NCBI GenBank assembly: GCA_022071955.1
Contig: JAJVIM010000033.1
Coordinates: 1-64,000 of the forward strand
Direction: 5' to 3'
Origin: Anaerolineae bacterium
Lineage (GTDB): Bacteria; Chloroflexota; Anaerolineae; 4572-78; J111
DNA: 64,000 nucleotides
Numbering within the stretch: the first letter of the stretch is position 1; the number at the start of each line of letters is the position of its first letter. The position numbers and the translations under genes were made by a program. Of the stretch, positions 33,042-40,798 are shown piece by piece. The notes below the pieces were generated by a model. It searched no databases. It worked only from the letters and a program-made list of their open reading frames with translations, and was not told the origin of the DNA.

Positions 33042-35037
33042 CCAAAAGTCAGGAGTCAGGAGTCGGGAGTCAGATTCCAGAGTTCGGAGTCCAGAGTCCG
33101 GAAACCGAAAGTCATCGTTAGTCATTCGTCATTGGTCATTGGTCATTGGTCATTGGTCATTTGTCATTTTAGTTCTGCTGCTGTCGCTGCCGGCGATTGG
33201 GCCGCTGCTGCAGCCCGGCTATTTTTGGGGCGCGCACGATGCCCGCCATTCGGTTTATTTTTTATACCAGTTTGACAAAGCCATTCAAGATGGGGTCTGG
33301 TATCCGCGCTGGGCGCCGGATTTTGCCTTTGGCTACGGCTACCCGTTTTTTAATATTTACGGGCCGTTGTCCAGCTACGTTGGCGAGGCGCTGCATCTGC
33401 TCGGTTTTGATATTGTGACCGCCGTAAAAATTGTCTTCGGCCTGTCGGTGCTGCTGTCCGGGCTAACGATGTTTCTGTTTGTGCGGCGGCTGCTCGGCGA
33501 GGCGGCGGGACTGGTGGCGGCGCTGGTGTACGTGTACCTGCCCTATCACCTGTTTGACCTGTACGTCCGGGCCGCGCTGGCCGAGTCGGTGGGGTTTGTG
33601 TTTATCCCGCTGGTGCTGTGGGGTTTTTACGAGACCGTGACCCGGCCGCGGTTGCGCTCGCTGCTGGGGACGGCGCTGGCCTACGCCGCGCTGATGTTTA
33701 CCAGTAACCTGCTGGCGCTGATGGTCACCCCCATTTTGGGCCTGTACGTGGCGGTGATGCTGCTAAGCCAATTACGAATTACGAATTACGAATTACGAAT
33801 TATGCAGCAGATCGCTCGCCTTATCCGCGCCGGGTTGTGGCCGCTGGCGGCGCTGCTGCTGGGCCTCGGCTTGAGCGCCATTTTTTGGCTGCCGGCCGTT
33901 CTGGAATACAAATACGTGCGGGTCGATCAGTGGGTGGGCGGCCGCTTTGCTTTTGGCGATGACTTTGTGGAGATTTTCCAGCTCTTTTCGCCCAACTGGG
34001 GGTTTGGGGCCAGCATCCCCGGCCCGGATGATGCCGCCGGTTTTCAGATTGGGCTGGCGGCGCTGGTGCTGCTGGCGCTCTCGTTTTGGGCCGTGCCCAA
34101 AATCGCGGCTGCGGCGACCCGGCGCACCCTGCGCTTTTTTCAGGCTGTCACCATCCTGCTGATATTTTTGACCACACCGGCCAGCTATTTTGTTTGGGCC
34201 GTGCTGCCGCTTTCGACATTTGCCCAGTTTCCGTGGCGGTTGCTGGTGGTCATCGCCCCGTTTATCGCGGTAGTGGCGGGGACGGTAGCAGGGCAGAAGG
34301 CAGAAGGCGGAAGGCGGAAGTCAGAAGGCGCAGATCACTCGTCATCCTTCCTCCTTCAGCCTTCATCCTTGTATTTGGTCATTCTGTGCAGTTTGATTTT
34401 GCTGGCCAGCTACCCCTATCTCCGCGCTGAAGTGCGCGACCCCAAACCCACCGAAGGGCCGGTGAGCCAGGCGGCGCTGTTCCGTTTTCAGCAATCCTCG
34501 GATGAGATGACCGGGCAAACGGCCTGGGTGCGGCGCATCCCCAATTGGAGCACGCTGGCCGAGCAGGTTGAGCGCGGCGGCCAGATTACCACCAAAGTTA
34601 ATTACACCGCGCTGCCCGCCGACCAAAGCGTGGGCGTGTACTCGATGGAAATGGACAGCGTGCATGAGCTGCTGTGGGTGGGCACGGACAAAACAGGCCA
34701 GTCGGTGACGTTTTTTGTGCCCTACTACCCCGGCTGGACGGCCTATATTTATCAGGATTTGGGGCCGCACGATGGCAACCTGGACAAAGCCAAAGGGCCG
34801 GTCACCCGCATTGGCCCGCCGGTCGAAATGCCGCAAATCAGCACCACCCCCATCGAGGGCTGGATGGTGGTGCCGATTCCGTCCGGCTCCCATTTTTTGG
34901 AATTGCGTTTTGAAGACACCCCGGTGCGCATCGCCGGCCAGTGGATTTCGTTGCTGTCGCTGCTGCTGGTGGCGGGATTGTTGAGTTGGGGAGATTGGCT
35001 AGCAAACAAGTTTGGGAAACATTTGCCTTCGACATGA
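33031..35037 (+). CDS. PTPS-related (PF10131-like) membrane protein
   Basis: 668 aa. The first loop GAHDARHSVYFLYQFDKAIQDGVWYPRWAPDFAFGYGYPFFNIYGPL is the characteristic region of membrane proteins labelled 6-pyruvoyl-tetrahydropterin-synthase-related, which are probably GT-C glycosyltransferases and have nothing to do with pterins. About eleven helices and an extracytoplasmic tail follow. Three heptanucleotide arrays are embedded: one forms the first 45 residues including part of the first helix, one encodes LRITNYELRI, and one encodes a Lys/Ser-rich loop. It ends in ATGA, overlapping the original start codon of the next membrane protein. Confidence 0.75.
   Translation: MSSSQKSGVRSRESDSRVRSPESGNRKSSLVIRHWSLVIGHWSFVILVLLLSLPAIGPLLQPGYFWGAHDARHSVYFLYQFDKAIQDGVWYPRWAPDFAFGYGYPFFNIYGPLSSYVGEALHLLGFDIVTAVKIVFGLSVLLSGLTMFLFVRRLLGEAAGLVAALVYVYLPYHLFDLYVRAALAESVGFVFIPLVLWGFYETVTRPRLRSLLGTALAYAALMFTSNLLALMVTPILGLYVAVMLLSQLRITNYELRIMQQIARLIRAGLWPLAALLLGLGLSAIFWLPAVLEYKYVRVDQWVGGRFAFGDDFVEIFQLFSPNWGFGASIPGPDDAAGFQIGLAALVLLALSFWAVPKIAAAATRRTLRFFQAVTILLIFLTTPASYFVWAVLPLSTFAQFPWRLLVVIAPFIAVVAGTVAGQKAEGGRRKSEGADHSSSFLLQPSSLYLVILCSLILLASYPYLRAEVRDPKPTEGPVSQAALFRFQQSSDEMTGQTAWVRRIPNWSTLAEQVERGGQITTKVNYTALPADQSVGVYSMEMDSVHELLWVGTDKTGQSVTFFVPYYPGWTAYIYQDLGPHDGNLDKAKGPVTRIGPPVEMPQISTTPIEGWMVVPIPSGSHFLELRFEDTPVRIAGQWISLLSLLLVAGLLSWGDWLANKFGKHLPST
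33046..33168. repeat. Heptanucleotide array forming the N-terminus of a membrane protein
   Basis: Seventeen units in phase: GAGTCAG types first, then AGTCCAG/AGTCCGG, then CATTCGT, four CATTGGT, and CATTTGT. In the reading frame they give SLVIRHW, SLVIGHW, SFVILVL, so the repeat builds half of the first membrane helix of the 668-aa protein. Confidence 0.9.
33771..33798. repeat. In-frame heptanucleotide array (ATTACGA units)
   Basis: Four ATTACGA units encode LRITNYELRI. This is the same peptide as in the minus-strand membrane proteins, although here the repeat lies in the opposite genome orientation. Confidence 0.88.
34293..34369. repeat. In-frame heptanucleotide array, 11 units
   Basis: GCAGAAG x2, GCGGAAG x2, TCAGAAG, GCGCAGA, TCACTCG, TCATCCT, TCCTCCT, TCAGCCT and TCATCCT lie in phase. 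They encode QKAEGGRRKSEGADHSSSFLLQPSS between two membrane helices. Confidence 0.88.
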
Positions 35038-35087
35038 AAGGAGTCCAAAACTGCAGTTTTGGACTCCTGCAACACATTTGGATATGA
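35034..35087 (+). pseudogene. Severed 5' end of the downstream membrane-protein gene (17-codon remnant)
   Basis: ATG at 35034 overlaps the upstream stop (ATGA). Its frame runs through the left palindrome (MKGVQNCSFGL...) and ends at TGA 35085-35087, which itself overlaps the transposase ATG (ATGA). This is best read as the original start of the gene now at 35616, cut off by the insertion. Confidence 0.7.
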
Positions 35088-35658
35088 ACCAATTCAAAAA
35101 ACGCATCAACAATCCGCCCCATATTTATGTTGATGATACGTTCTATTTTGTAACAGCGGCCACATACCAGCATCAGAACAGGCTTGCATCTCCGGCTTGC
35201 AAGCAGTATTTTGTGACAGAATTGATTAACCTTGCCGCAGCGTATCACCTTGATTTGAAAGCCTGGGTTGTTTTAAACAACCATTACCACATTTTGTTTC
35301 GGTTATCCGGGGGAAATAAACTGGCAAAGTTTTTTAAGCGATTTCATGCAAAAACTGCCACATATTTCAATCAAATAGACAATGTGCCGGGTCGGCGTGT
35401 TTGGTGGAATTATTGGGATCGGTGTATTCGGAATGATCGAGATTTTTGGCAGCATTTCAACTACATCCATTACAATCCAATCAAACACAAGTATGTCAAC
35501 CAGTTAAGCGAATGGCCTCACTCCAGCCTGTTTCACTATCTGGAAAATCAGGGGCGCGAATGGTTGGATGATTGCTGGTGCAGTTACCCCATCCGGGAGT
35601 TTCAGATTGAATACGATGTTTTCTGAAGGTGGAGTCCAAAACTACAGTTTTGGACTCC
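35040..35658 (+). mobile_element. RAYT element flanked by two copies of a 28-bp palindrome
   Basis: The left palindrome (35040-35067) and right palindrome (35631-35658) begin GGAGTCCAAAACT and end AGTTTTGGACTCC; they differ by one base at the centre. Between them lies a single transposase gene. This is the structure of a REP-associated tyrosine transposase with its REP hairpins. Confidence 0.85.
35084..35626 (+). CDS. REP-associated tyrosine transposase (RAYT, Y1 family)
   Basis: 180 aa from the ATG at 35084. The HuH motif is in VVLNNHYHILF, and the nucleophile tyrosine is probably the one in FNYIHYNPIKHKYV. WNYWDRCIRNDRDFWQHFNYIHYNP and WPHSSLFHYLENQ are typical of the RAYT branch of IS200-like enzymes. 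Y1 transposases cut and rejoin single-stranded DNA at hairpins. Its base composition is clearly more A/T-rich than the neighbours, which supports recent arrival. The stop overlaps the next start by 11 bp. Confidence 0.92.
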   Translation: MNQFKKRINNPPHIYVDDTFYFVTAATYQHQNRLASPACKQYFVTELINLAAAYHLDLKAWVVLNNHYHILFRLSGGNKLAKFFKRFHAKTATYFNQIDNVPGRRVWWNYWDRCIRNDRDFWQHFNYIHYNPIKHKYVNQLSEWPHSSLFHYLENQGREWLDDCWCSYPIREFQIEYDVF

Positions 35659-37376
35659 GTAAACTTGACTCAACAATCTGGCTGGTGCTGGCGTTGTCGG
35701 TGGTGGCCTGGGCGCCGCTGCTCACCCCGGCCTACTTTTTTAACGCCCACGACGCTCGCCACAGTGTTTTCTTTTTGGTGGAATTTGACCAGACCTTCCG
35801 CGATGGCTACCTGTGGCCGCGCTGGGCGCCGGATTTTGCCTTTGGTTACGGCTACCCATTGTTCAACATGTACGCGCCGCTGGCCTTTTACGCCGCCGAA
35901 CTGCTGGTATTGCTCGGTTTGGGGTTTACCGCCGCGGTGAAAAGCGTTTACGTGCTGGCGACCATCGCCGCCGGGTTGGGCATGGTTGGCTTCGCCCGGC
36001 GGTTGTTTGGGCCGCTGGCCGGGCTGCTGGCGGCGGTGGTGTACATGGTTGTGCCGTTTCACCTGCTGGAAATTTTTGTGCGCAGCGCCTACGCCGAATA
36101 CGTCTCGCTGGCGGTCATCCCTTTTGTTTTTTGGGCCTTCACCGAACTGATCGCCGCGCCGGGCCGCCGCCGGCTGGCGCTGGCCGGGCTGGCCTACGGC
36201 CTGCTGGCGCTCACCCACCACACCTCGTTCTTTACCTTCACCCCGGTGCTGGTGGTTTACATCCTCTACCTGATTTTGGGCAAAAGCAAACTCAACGTGA
36301 TGGCCCTGGCCCGGTACGCGCTGTTTGCCGCCGGAGCCGGGCTGCTCGGCGTGCTGCTGGCGGCCATTTATCTGCTGCCGGTGCTGGCCGAAACCAGCTA
36401 CATCAAAGTGGAGCAGTGGACCAGCGGCAGTTACAGCTATTTGCAGCACTTTGTCTATTTTTCGCAGTTTTTTAAAGAAGCCTGGGGTTACGGCTACGCC
36501 GGCCCCGGCCCGGTCGATGACCTTTCGTTTCAATTGGGCATTGTGGTTTTTGTGTTGCTGGCGTTTGCGTTGGTGGTCAGCATTGGACGCAGTTACCCGC
36601 ATCGCTACACCGCTATTTTCTTTTTTGGGGCAACGCTGGTGGCCGTGCTGCTGATGTCGCCGCTGGCCGGGCCGGTGTGGCAGGTTATCCCCATTGCCAG
36701 CCTGGTGCAATTCCCGTGGCGATTGCTGGCCGTAACCGCTTTCACCATGTCGATGGTGAGCGCGGCGTTGGTGGCCGGGTTGAACGCCGGCGATCACCAC
36801 CCAACCGGCGAACTGTCGCCGGCGCTTTATTTGCTGGCGCTGGTGATGGTGCTCGGTTCGTTTGGCTACACAGTGCCGCAGTACACCGACATCCCGGCCT
36901 GGGCGGAAACGCCGCTGGCGGTGGTCAACTGGGACCGGGCGTCGATTGTTGACCGGGTGGGGATGGTCTCGGTCACGGCTGAGCAGCCGCAAACCAGCCC
37001 GATGGAGGCGCAATATCTGGCCGGCCAGCCGCTGACCACGGCCGGCATTATCGCCGGGCAGGGAACGGTGGCGATGCTGCACCACGGCGGCGCATCAGAC
37101 CGGGTAAAGGTGACGGCCCAAACGCCGGTCACGTTCCAGTTTTACACTTACGATTACCCCGGCTGGCAGGTTTGGCTCGATGGCCAGCCGCTGGCCCATC
37201 GCTATGAGCCGCCGCACGGCCTCATCACCGTCGATTTGCCCGCCGGCGAGCACGAGGTTGACCTGCGTATGGGCAGTACTCCGCCGCGCACGCTCGGCGC
37301 AATTTTGAGCGGGCTGGCGCTGGCTGCAATTATTGCACTGTTGGTTGCCCCAAAATCGGTTTTCCGCCAAAATTGA
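35616..37376 (+). CDS. PTPS-related membrane protein, 5' end rearranged by RAYT insertion
   Basis: 586 aa from ATG 35616, the nearest in-frame start; the first residues (MFSEGGVQNYSFGL) come from the transposase end and the right palindrome. After LDSTIWLVLALSVVAWAP the sequence is ordinary: FFNAHDARHSVFFLVEFDQTFRDGYLWPRWAPDFAFGYGYPLFNMYAPL, about eleven helices, and an extracytoplasmic C-terminus. It is paralogous to the 668-aa protein upstream. The original start was probably at 35034. Whether the new start is used is unknown, but overlap with the transposase stop would allow re-initiation. Confidence 0.72.
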   Translation: MFSEGGVQNYSFGLRKLDSTIWLVLALSVVAWAPLLTPAYFFNAHDARHSVFFLVEFDQTFRDGYLWPRWAPDFAFGYGYPLFNMYAPLAFYAAELLVLLGLGFTAAVKSVYVLATIAAGLGMVGFARRLFGPLAGLLAAVVYMVVPFHLLEIFVRSAYAEYVSLAVIPFVFWAFTELIAAPGRRRLALAGLAYGLLALTHHTSFFTFTPVLVVYILYLILGKSKLNVMALARYALFAAGAGLLGVLLAAIYLLPVLAETSYIKVEQWTSGSYSYLQHFVYFSQFFKEAWGYGYAGPGPVDDLSFQLGIVVFVLLAFALVVSIGRSYPHRYTAIFFFGATLVAVLLMSPLAGPVWQVIPIASLVQFPWRLLAVTAFTMSMVSAALVAGLNAGDHHPTGELSPALYLLALVMVLGSFGYTVPQYTDIPAWAETPLAVVNWDRASIVDRVGMVSVTAEQPQTSPMEAQYLAGQPLTTAGIIAGQGTVAMLHHGGASDRVKVTAQTPVTFQFYTYDYPGWQVWLDGQPLAHRYEPPHGLITVDLPAGEHEVDLRMGSTPPRTLGAILSGLALAAIIALLVAPKSVFRQN

Positions 37377-37413
37377 CAATTTCCCGCAGCCGCCCCATAA
37401 TTCCCGCTTGCTG

Positions 37414-37497
37414 TTTGTCATTTGTCATTTGTAGATTCGTTCAATCGCAAATCGTAAATCGTAAATCGTAAATCGTAAATCGTAAATCCAAAATCGT
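37414..37497. repeat. Intergenic heptanucleotide array, 12 units
   Basis: TTTGTCA x2, TTTGTAG, ATTCGTT, CAATCGC, AAATCGT x5, AAATCCA and AAATCGT, all in phase, end 3 bp before the ATG of the LysM gene. They leave no recognisable ribosome-binding site there. Confidence 0.9.
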
Positions 37498-37500
37498 ATT

Positions 37501-38637
37501 ATGACCGAGTGTTCCGCCTGCGGCGCTAACCTTGCGCCGCACGAAATCCGATGTCCCGTTTGCGGCAAAGTGACCGCCCAATACCACCGCCAGCGACGCT
37601 GCATGCACTGCGGCACGCCGGCCGCGGCGCAGGCCAAAACCTGCCTCATGTGCCACAAACCTGTCGATAGCCTGCCGCTGGACCGCTCTATTTTTAGCGG
37701 CCACTGGTTGGGTATTGCGCTGGGGGTAATGATTGTGGTCGGCATTGTGCTGAGTTTTAATCGCTACCAGCGCGGCGAAGCGGCTGCCGGCGCGCAGTTG
37801 CCCGGCACGTCTACGCCCACGGCTACGCTAACCCGCACACCGACCGGCACGCCCACCAATACCGCCACGGCAACCAACACGCCCACAATCACGCCGTCGC
37901 CCACGGCCACGCCGCTGATTCACGTGATTCAGCCGGGCGAAACCATGCTGTTTGTGGCCCAGCGCTACGGCGTGCCGCTGAACGTGCTGCTCTCGGCCAA
38001 CAAAATTGAGCAGGGCGATATTTTGAGTGTGGGCCAGCAAATTGTCATCCCCCCGTCGCTCACCGATACCGGCCAGCGGCCACCGGCGCCCGGCAGCGAC
38101 CGGCCGCCGCAAATGGTTTACATCATTCAACCCGGCGATACCATCAGCGGTATTGCCTTTGACCACGGCACCACCATCGATGATATTGTTCGCGCCAACC
38201 CGGGCGAAAACCTGGATTTGATTTTTCCCGGCCAGGAGATCATTGTGCCGCTATCAACGCCCACGCCCACGTCTACGCCTACCCCGCTGCCCACCGCCAC
38301 AGCCACCTCCGGCCCCGATTACCCGCCGCCCTACCTGCTGGCCCCGGCTGACGGCGCGCTGATCGACCAGCCGAGCCTGCTGCTCAACTGGACTTCGCCG
38401 CGGGTGCTGGCCGAAGACGAATTTTATGTGGCCCACGTTACCTGGCCCAACGGCGTGCAAACCGACTACTGGCTGCGGGGCAACGCCGTCAGGCTGACCA
38501 AACCGACCCGCCCGGCTGCCGGCAAAATAAGCTGGTCGGTGTCGATTGTGCGCCAATCCGGCCACTCCGCCGACGGCAAACCGATCGGGTTCACCCTCAG
38601 CCCGCCCGGCGACACCCGCGCCTTTGAGTGGCCGTAA
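37501..38637 (+). CDS. Zinc-ribbon, single-pass membrane protein with two LysM domains
   Basis: 378 aa. The cytoplasmic N-terminus has two zinc ribbons (CSAC-CPVC, then CMHC-CLMC). One membrane helix (WLGIALGVMIVVGIVLSF) follows, then a Thr/Pro-rich linker and two LysM modules (IHVIQPGETMLFVAQRYGVPLN and VYIIQPGDTISGIAFDHGTTID), a second Thr/Pro linker and a C-terminal beta domain (PYLLAPADGALIDQPSLLLNW). LysM binds peptidoglycan or other N-acetylglucosamine polymers, so this is a probable wall-anchored sensor or scaffold with a cytoplasmic metal-binding head. Confidence 0.85.
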   Translation: MTECSACGANLAPHEIRCPVCGKVTAQYHRQRRCMHCGTPAAAQAKTCLMCHKPVDSLPLDRSIFSGHWLGIALGVMIVVGIVLSFNRYQRGEAAAGAQLPGTSTPTATLTRTPTGTPTNTATATNTPTITPSPTATPLIHVIQPGETMLFVAQRYGVPLNVLLSANKIEQGDILSVGQQIVIPPSLTDTGQRPPAPGSDRPPQMVYIIQPGDTISGIAFDHGTTIDDIVRANPGENLDLIFPGQEIIVPLSTPTPTSTPTPLPTATATSGPDYPPPYLLAPADGALIDQPSLLLNWTSPRVLAEDEFYVAHVTWPNGVQTDYWLRGNAVRLTKPTRPAAGKISWSVSIVRQSGHSADGKPIGFTLSPPGDTRAFEWP

Positions 38638-38643
38638 GCCGCT

Positions 38644-38673
38644 TTGCCCGCGTCCCTCTTTAACGTGTATAAT
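38644..38673 (+). promoter_or_regulatory. Promoter for thyX and the ole genes
   Basis: TTGCCC, 18 nt, and a perfect TATAAT, about 30 bp before the thyX ATG. No other + strand promoter is obvious before oleD. Confidence 0.65.
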
Positions 38674-38703
38674 GCCGACATCCCCACGTTGGAGGTAAAT
38701 TCT

Positions 38704-39399
38704 ATGACCGAATTGATTGGCAAACGAGTGAACGTGCTCGACAAAGGCTGGATTGAGTTGCAGGATATGATGGGCAACGATCTGGCCATTGTCAACGCGG
38801 CCCGCGTTTCTTTTATGGGCGAAAGCAAAGGTGACGAGCAGGACAAAAAACTGCTGTTCTACCTGCTCCGCCACCGTCACACCAGCCCCTTTGAGCAGGT
38901 CGAGTTCAAATTTAGAGTCCGCGCCCCGGTGCTGGTTTGGTGGCAGTGGGCGCGCCACCGCATGTGGCATTACAACGCTCAAAGCGGTCGCTACGTCCCT
39001 TTTGAAGAAGACGACTTTTACGTGCCGGATGTCTGGCGCAAGCAATCTAAAAGCAACAAACAGGCCAGCGAGGGCGAAATCGACCCCGCCGGCGCCGGCG
39101 AGCTGAGCCGCGAGCTGCTGGCTCATTACGAACAGGGCTTCAAACTGTACCAGCGCGCTTTGCAGGCCGGCGTGGCCAAAGAGCAGGCTCGCCTCTTTTT
39201 GCCCGGTTTTTCAATTTACTACACCTGGGTTGCCAAAACCGATGCCCACAACCTGATGCATTTTCTCAGCCTGCGCGCCGCGCCGGACGCCCAGTTTGAA
39301 ATCCGGCAGTACGCCCAGGCCATTTACGAGCATTTCTTTTGCCCGGCCCTGCCCTGGACCGCCGAAGCGTTTGAAAAATACATCCTCAAAGCCGAATAA
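38704..39399 (+). CDS. thyX: Flavin-dependent thymidylate synthase ThyX
   Basis: 231 aa from the ATG at 38704, which has GGAGGT seven bases upstream. The family signature RHRX7S is present (RHRMWHYNAQSGRY), with HTSPFEQVEFKFRVRAPV before it and FLPGFSIYYTWVAKTDAHNLMHFLSLR later. ThyX methylates dUMP using methylene-tetrahydrofolate, NADPH and FAD, independently of ThyA. The next gene (oleB) begins 7 bp after its stop, which puts a housekeeping nucleotide gene at the head of an olefin operon. Confidence 0.95.
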   Translation: MTELIGKRVNVLDKGWIELQDMMGNDLAIVNAARVSFMGESKGDEQDKKLLFYLLRHRHTSPFEQVEFKFRVRAPVLVWWQWARHRMWHYNAQSGRYVPFEEDDFYVPDVWRKQSKSNKQASEGEIDPAGAGELSRELLAHYEQGFKLYQRALQAGVAKEQARLFLPGFSIYYTWVAKTDAHNLMHFLSLRAAPDAQFEIRQYAQAIYEHFFCPALPWTAEAFEKYILKAE

Positions 39400-39405
39400 C
39401 GACTC

Positions 39406-40278
39406 GTGATTGATACCACTCCATTTCAAGACATCTACCCGTTTGAATCCCACTGGCTCAACCTCGATGGCGTTCGCTACCACTACCTTGACGAAGGCCC
39501 GCGAAACGCGCCCGCCGTGCTGCTGCTGCACGGCAATCCAACCTGGTCGTTTTACTACCGCACCCTGATTCCGGCGCTGGCCAAAAGCCACCGGGTCATT
39601 GTGCCCGATCACATTGGCTGCGGCCTGTCTGACAAGCCGGCGGACTACCCCTACACCCTGGCCCGGCACATCGCCAACGTCGAGGCGCTGGTCGCGCACC
39701 TGTCGCTGCAAAATTTCTCGCTGGTGGTTCACGATTGGGGCGGGGTAATTGGGTTAGGTTACGCCACCCGCCACCCCGATAACGTGGCCCGGTTGGTGGT
39801 GTTCAACACCGCCGCGTTTGTGCTCAAAAAACTGCCGTGGCAAATTTTGATCAGCCGCTCCAATTTGTTGGGGGTGTTGCTGGTGCGCGGCTTCAACGCC
39901 TTTGCCGGGCTGGCCGCCAAAATGGCCGTTGTCCGCCCCATGCCGGCTCAAATTAAAGCCGGTTATCTGGCGCCGTACAACAATTGGGCCAACCGCATTG
40001 CCATTTATCGCTTTGTGCAGGACATCCCGTGGGAAGAGGATCATCCCAGCCGGCCGCTGCTGGCTCAAATCGATGCCGATTTGGCGCGGCTGGCGGAACA
40101 CCCAATGTTGATTATTTGGGGGGCGCGGGATTTTGTGTTTACCGAGCGCGATTTTTTTGCCGAGTGGCAGCGCCGTTTCCCGCACGCCGAAACTCACGTC
40201 CTCCCCGACGCCGGCCATTACGTGGTCGAGGACGCCCATCCGCAGATCATCCCGTGGCTGGAACGGTTTTTGGATTAA
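39406..40278 (+). CDS. oleB: OleB-like beta-lactone decarboxylase (haloalkane-dehalogenase-like hydrolase)
   Basis: 290 aa alpha/beta hydrolase with GTG start. HGNPTWSFYYR forms the oxyanion region, Asp110 in VVHDWGGVIG is the nucleophile and His271 in PDAGHYVVED the base. WGARDFVF supplies another acid. These residues fit the OleB family, which removes CO2 from cis-beta-lactones to give cis-olefins; haloalkane dehalogenases share the fold and motifs. The presence of OleC, OleD and OleA in the same 6 kb decides the call. It lacks any signal peptide, as expected for the cytoplasmic OleBCD assembly. Confidence 0.87.
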   Translation: MIDTTPFQDIYPFESHWLNLDGVRYHYLDEGPRNAPAVLLLHGNPTWSFYYRTLIPALAKSHRVIVPDHIGCGLSDKPADYPYTLARHIANVEALVAHLSLQNFSLVVHDWGGVIGLGYATRHPDNVARLVVFNTAAFVLKKLPWQILISRSNLLGVLLVRGFNAFAGLAAKMAVVRPMPAQIKAGYLAPYNNWANRIAIYRFVQDIPWEEDHPSRPLLAQIDADLARLAEHPMLIIWGARDFVFTERDFFAEWQRRFPHAETHVLPDAGHYVVEDAHPQIIPWLERFLD

Positions 40279-40286
40279 TAACAAAC

Positions 40287-40327
40287 TGTGGGCGACGGCG
40301 GGCACGTAACGCCCGCCGTCGCCCACA
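40287..40327 (+). other. Perfect 17-bp hairpin between oleB and the phosphatase-like gene
   Basis: TGTGGGCGACGGCGGGC pairs perfectly with its complement across a 7-nt loop. No T run follows, so it is more likely an mRNA stability or processing element than a terminator. Confidence 0.7.
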
Positions 40328-40339
40328 CAAGGATCAACT

Positions 40340-40798
40340 ATGAACCAAATCACCAACTATTACGCCGTCACTGATAGCCTGTCCACTTCTGGCCAGCCCG
40401 CCGCCGCCGATTTTGCGGCCATCGCTGCGGCCGGTTTTGAGGCGGTGGTCAATTTGGCCATGCCCACCTCCGAAAATGCTCTGCCCAACGAAGGCGCGAT
40501 TGTCGCCGATTTGGGGCTGGTTTACGTTCACATTCCGGTGGTGTGGGAAGCGCCCACCCTGGCTGATGTCGATGTTTTTTTCCGGGTAATGCAGGCGCTG
40601 GCCAGCCGCAAGGTTTGGGTTCACTGCGCGCTCAACTATCGGGTTTCCTGTTTTGTGTACCTGTACCAAAAACACGTGCTCAATTTGCCGGAAGAACAGG
40701 CCCGCTTCCCGATGGCCAAAATCTGGCAGCCCGATGGCGTCTGGGCGCAGTTGGTGGCCGATGTTGAGCAAAATTACCCGCGGGTAGCCGATGACTGA
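40340..40798 (+). CDS. Tyrosine-phosphatase-like protein (DUF442-like)
   Basis: 152 aa. The fold signature of the dual-specificity phosphatase-like proteins is seen (VTDSLSTSGQPAAADFAAIAAAGFEAVVNLAMP, then VYVHIPVVW), and the P-loop reads VHCALNYRVS. Only four residues separate Cys96 and Arg101, whereas active tyrosine phosphatases have five (CX5R). It may therefore have altered chemistry or be non-catalytic. AAGGA stands at good spacing. It overlaps the start of oleC by 8 bp, so it is embedded in the ole operon. Confidence 0.8.
   Translation: MNQITNYYAVTDSLSTSGQPAAADFAAIAAAGFEAVVNLAMPTSENALPNEGAIVADLGLVYVHIPVVWEAPTLADVDVFFRVMQALASRKVWVHCALNYRVSCFVYLYQKHVLNLPEEQARFPMAKIWQPDGVWAQLVADVEQNYPRVADD

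Noticed and set aside
35670-37085. Long minus-strand open frame opposite the PTPS-related membrane protein
   Set aside because: Same kind of GC-driven shadow: basic, low-complexity, no motifs, while the + strand frame has clear helices and family loops.
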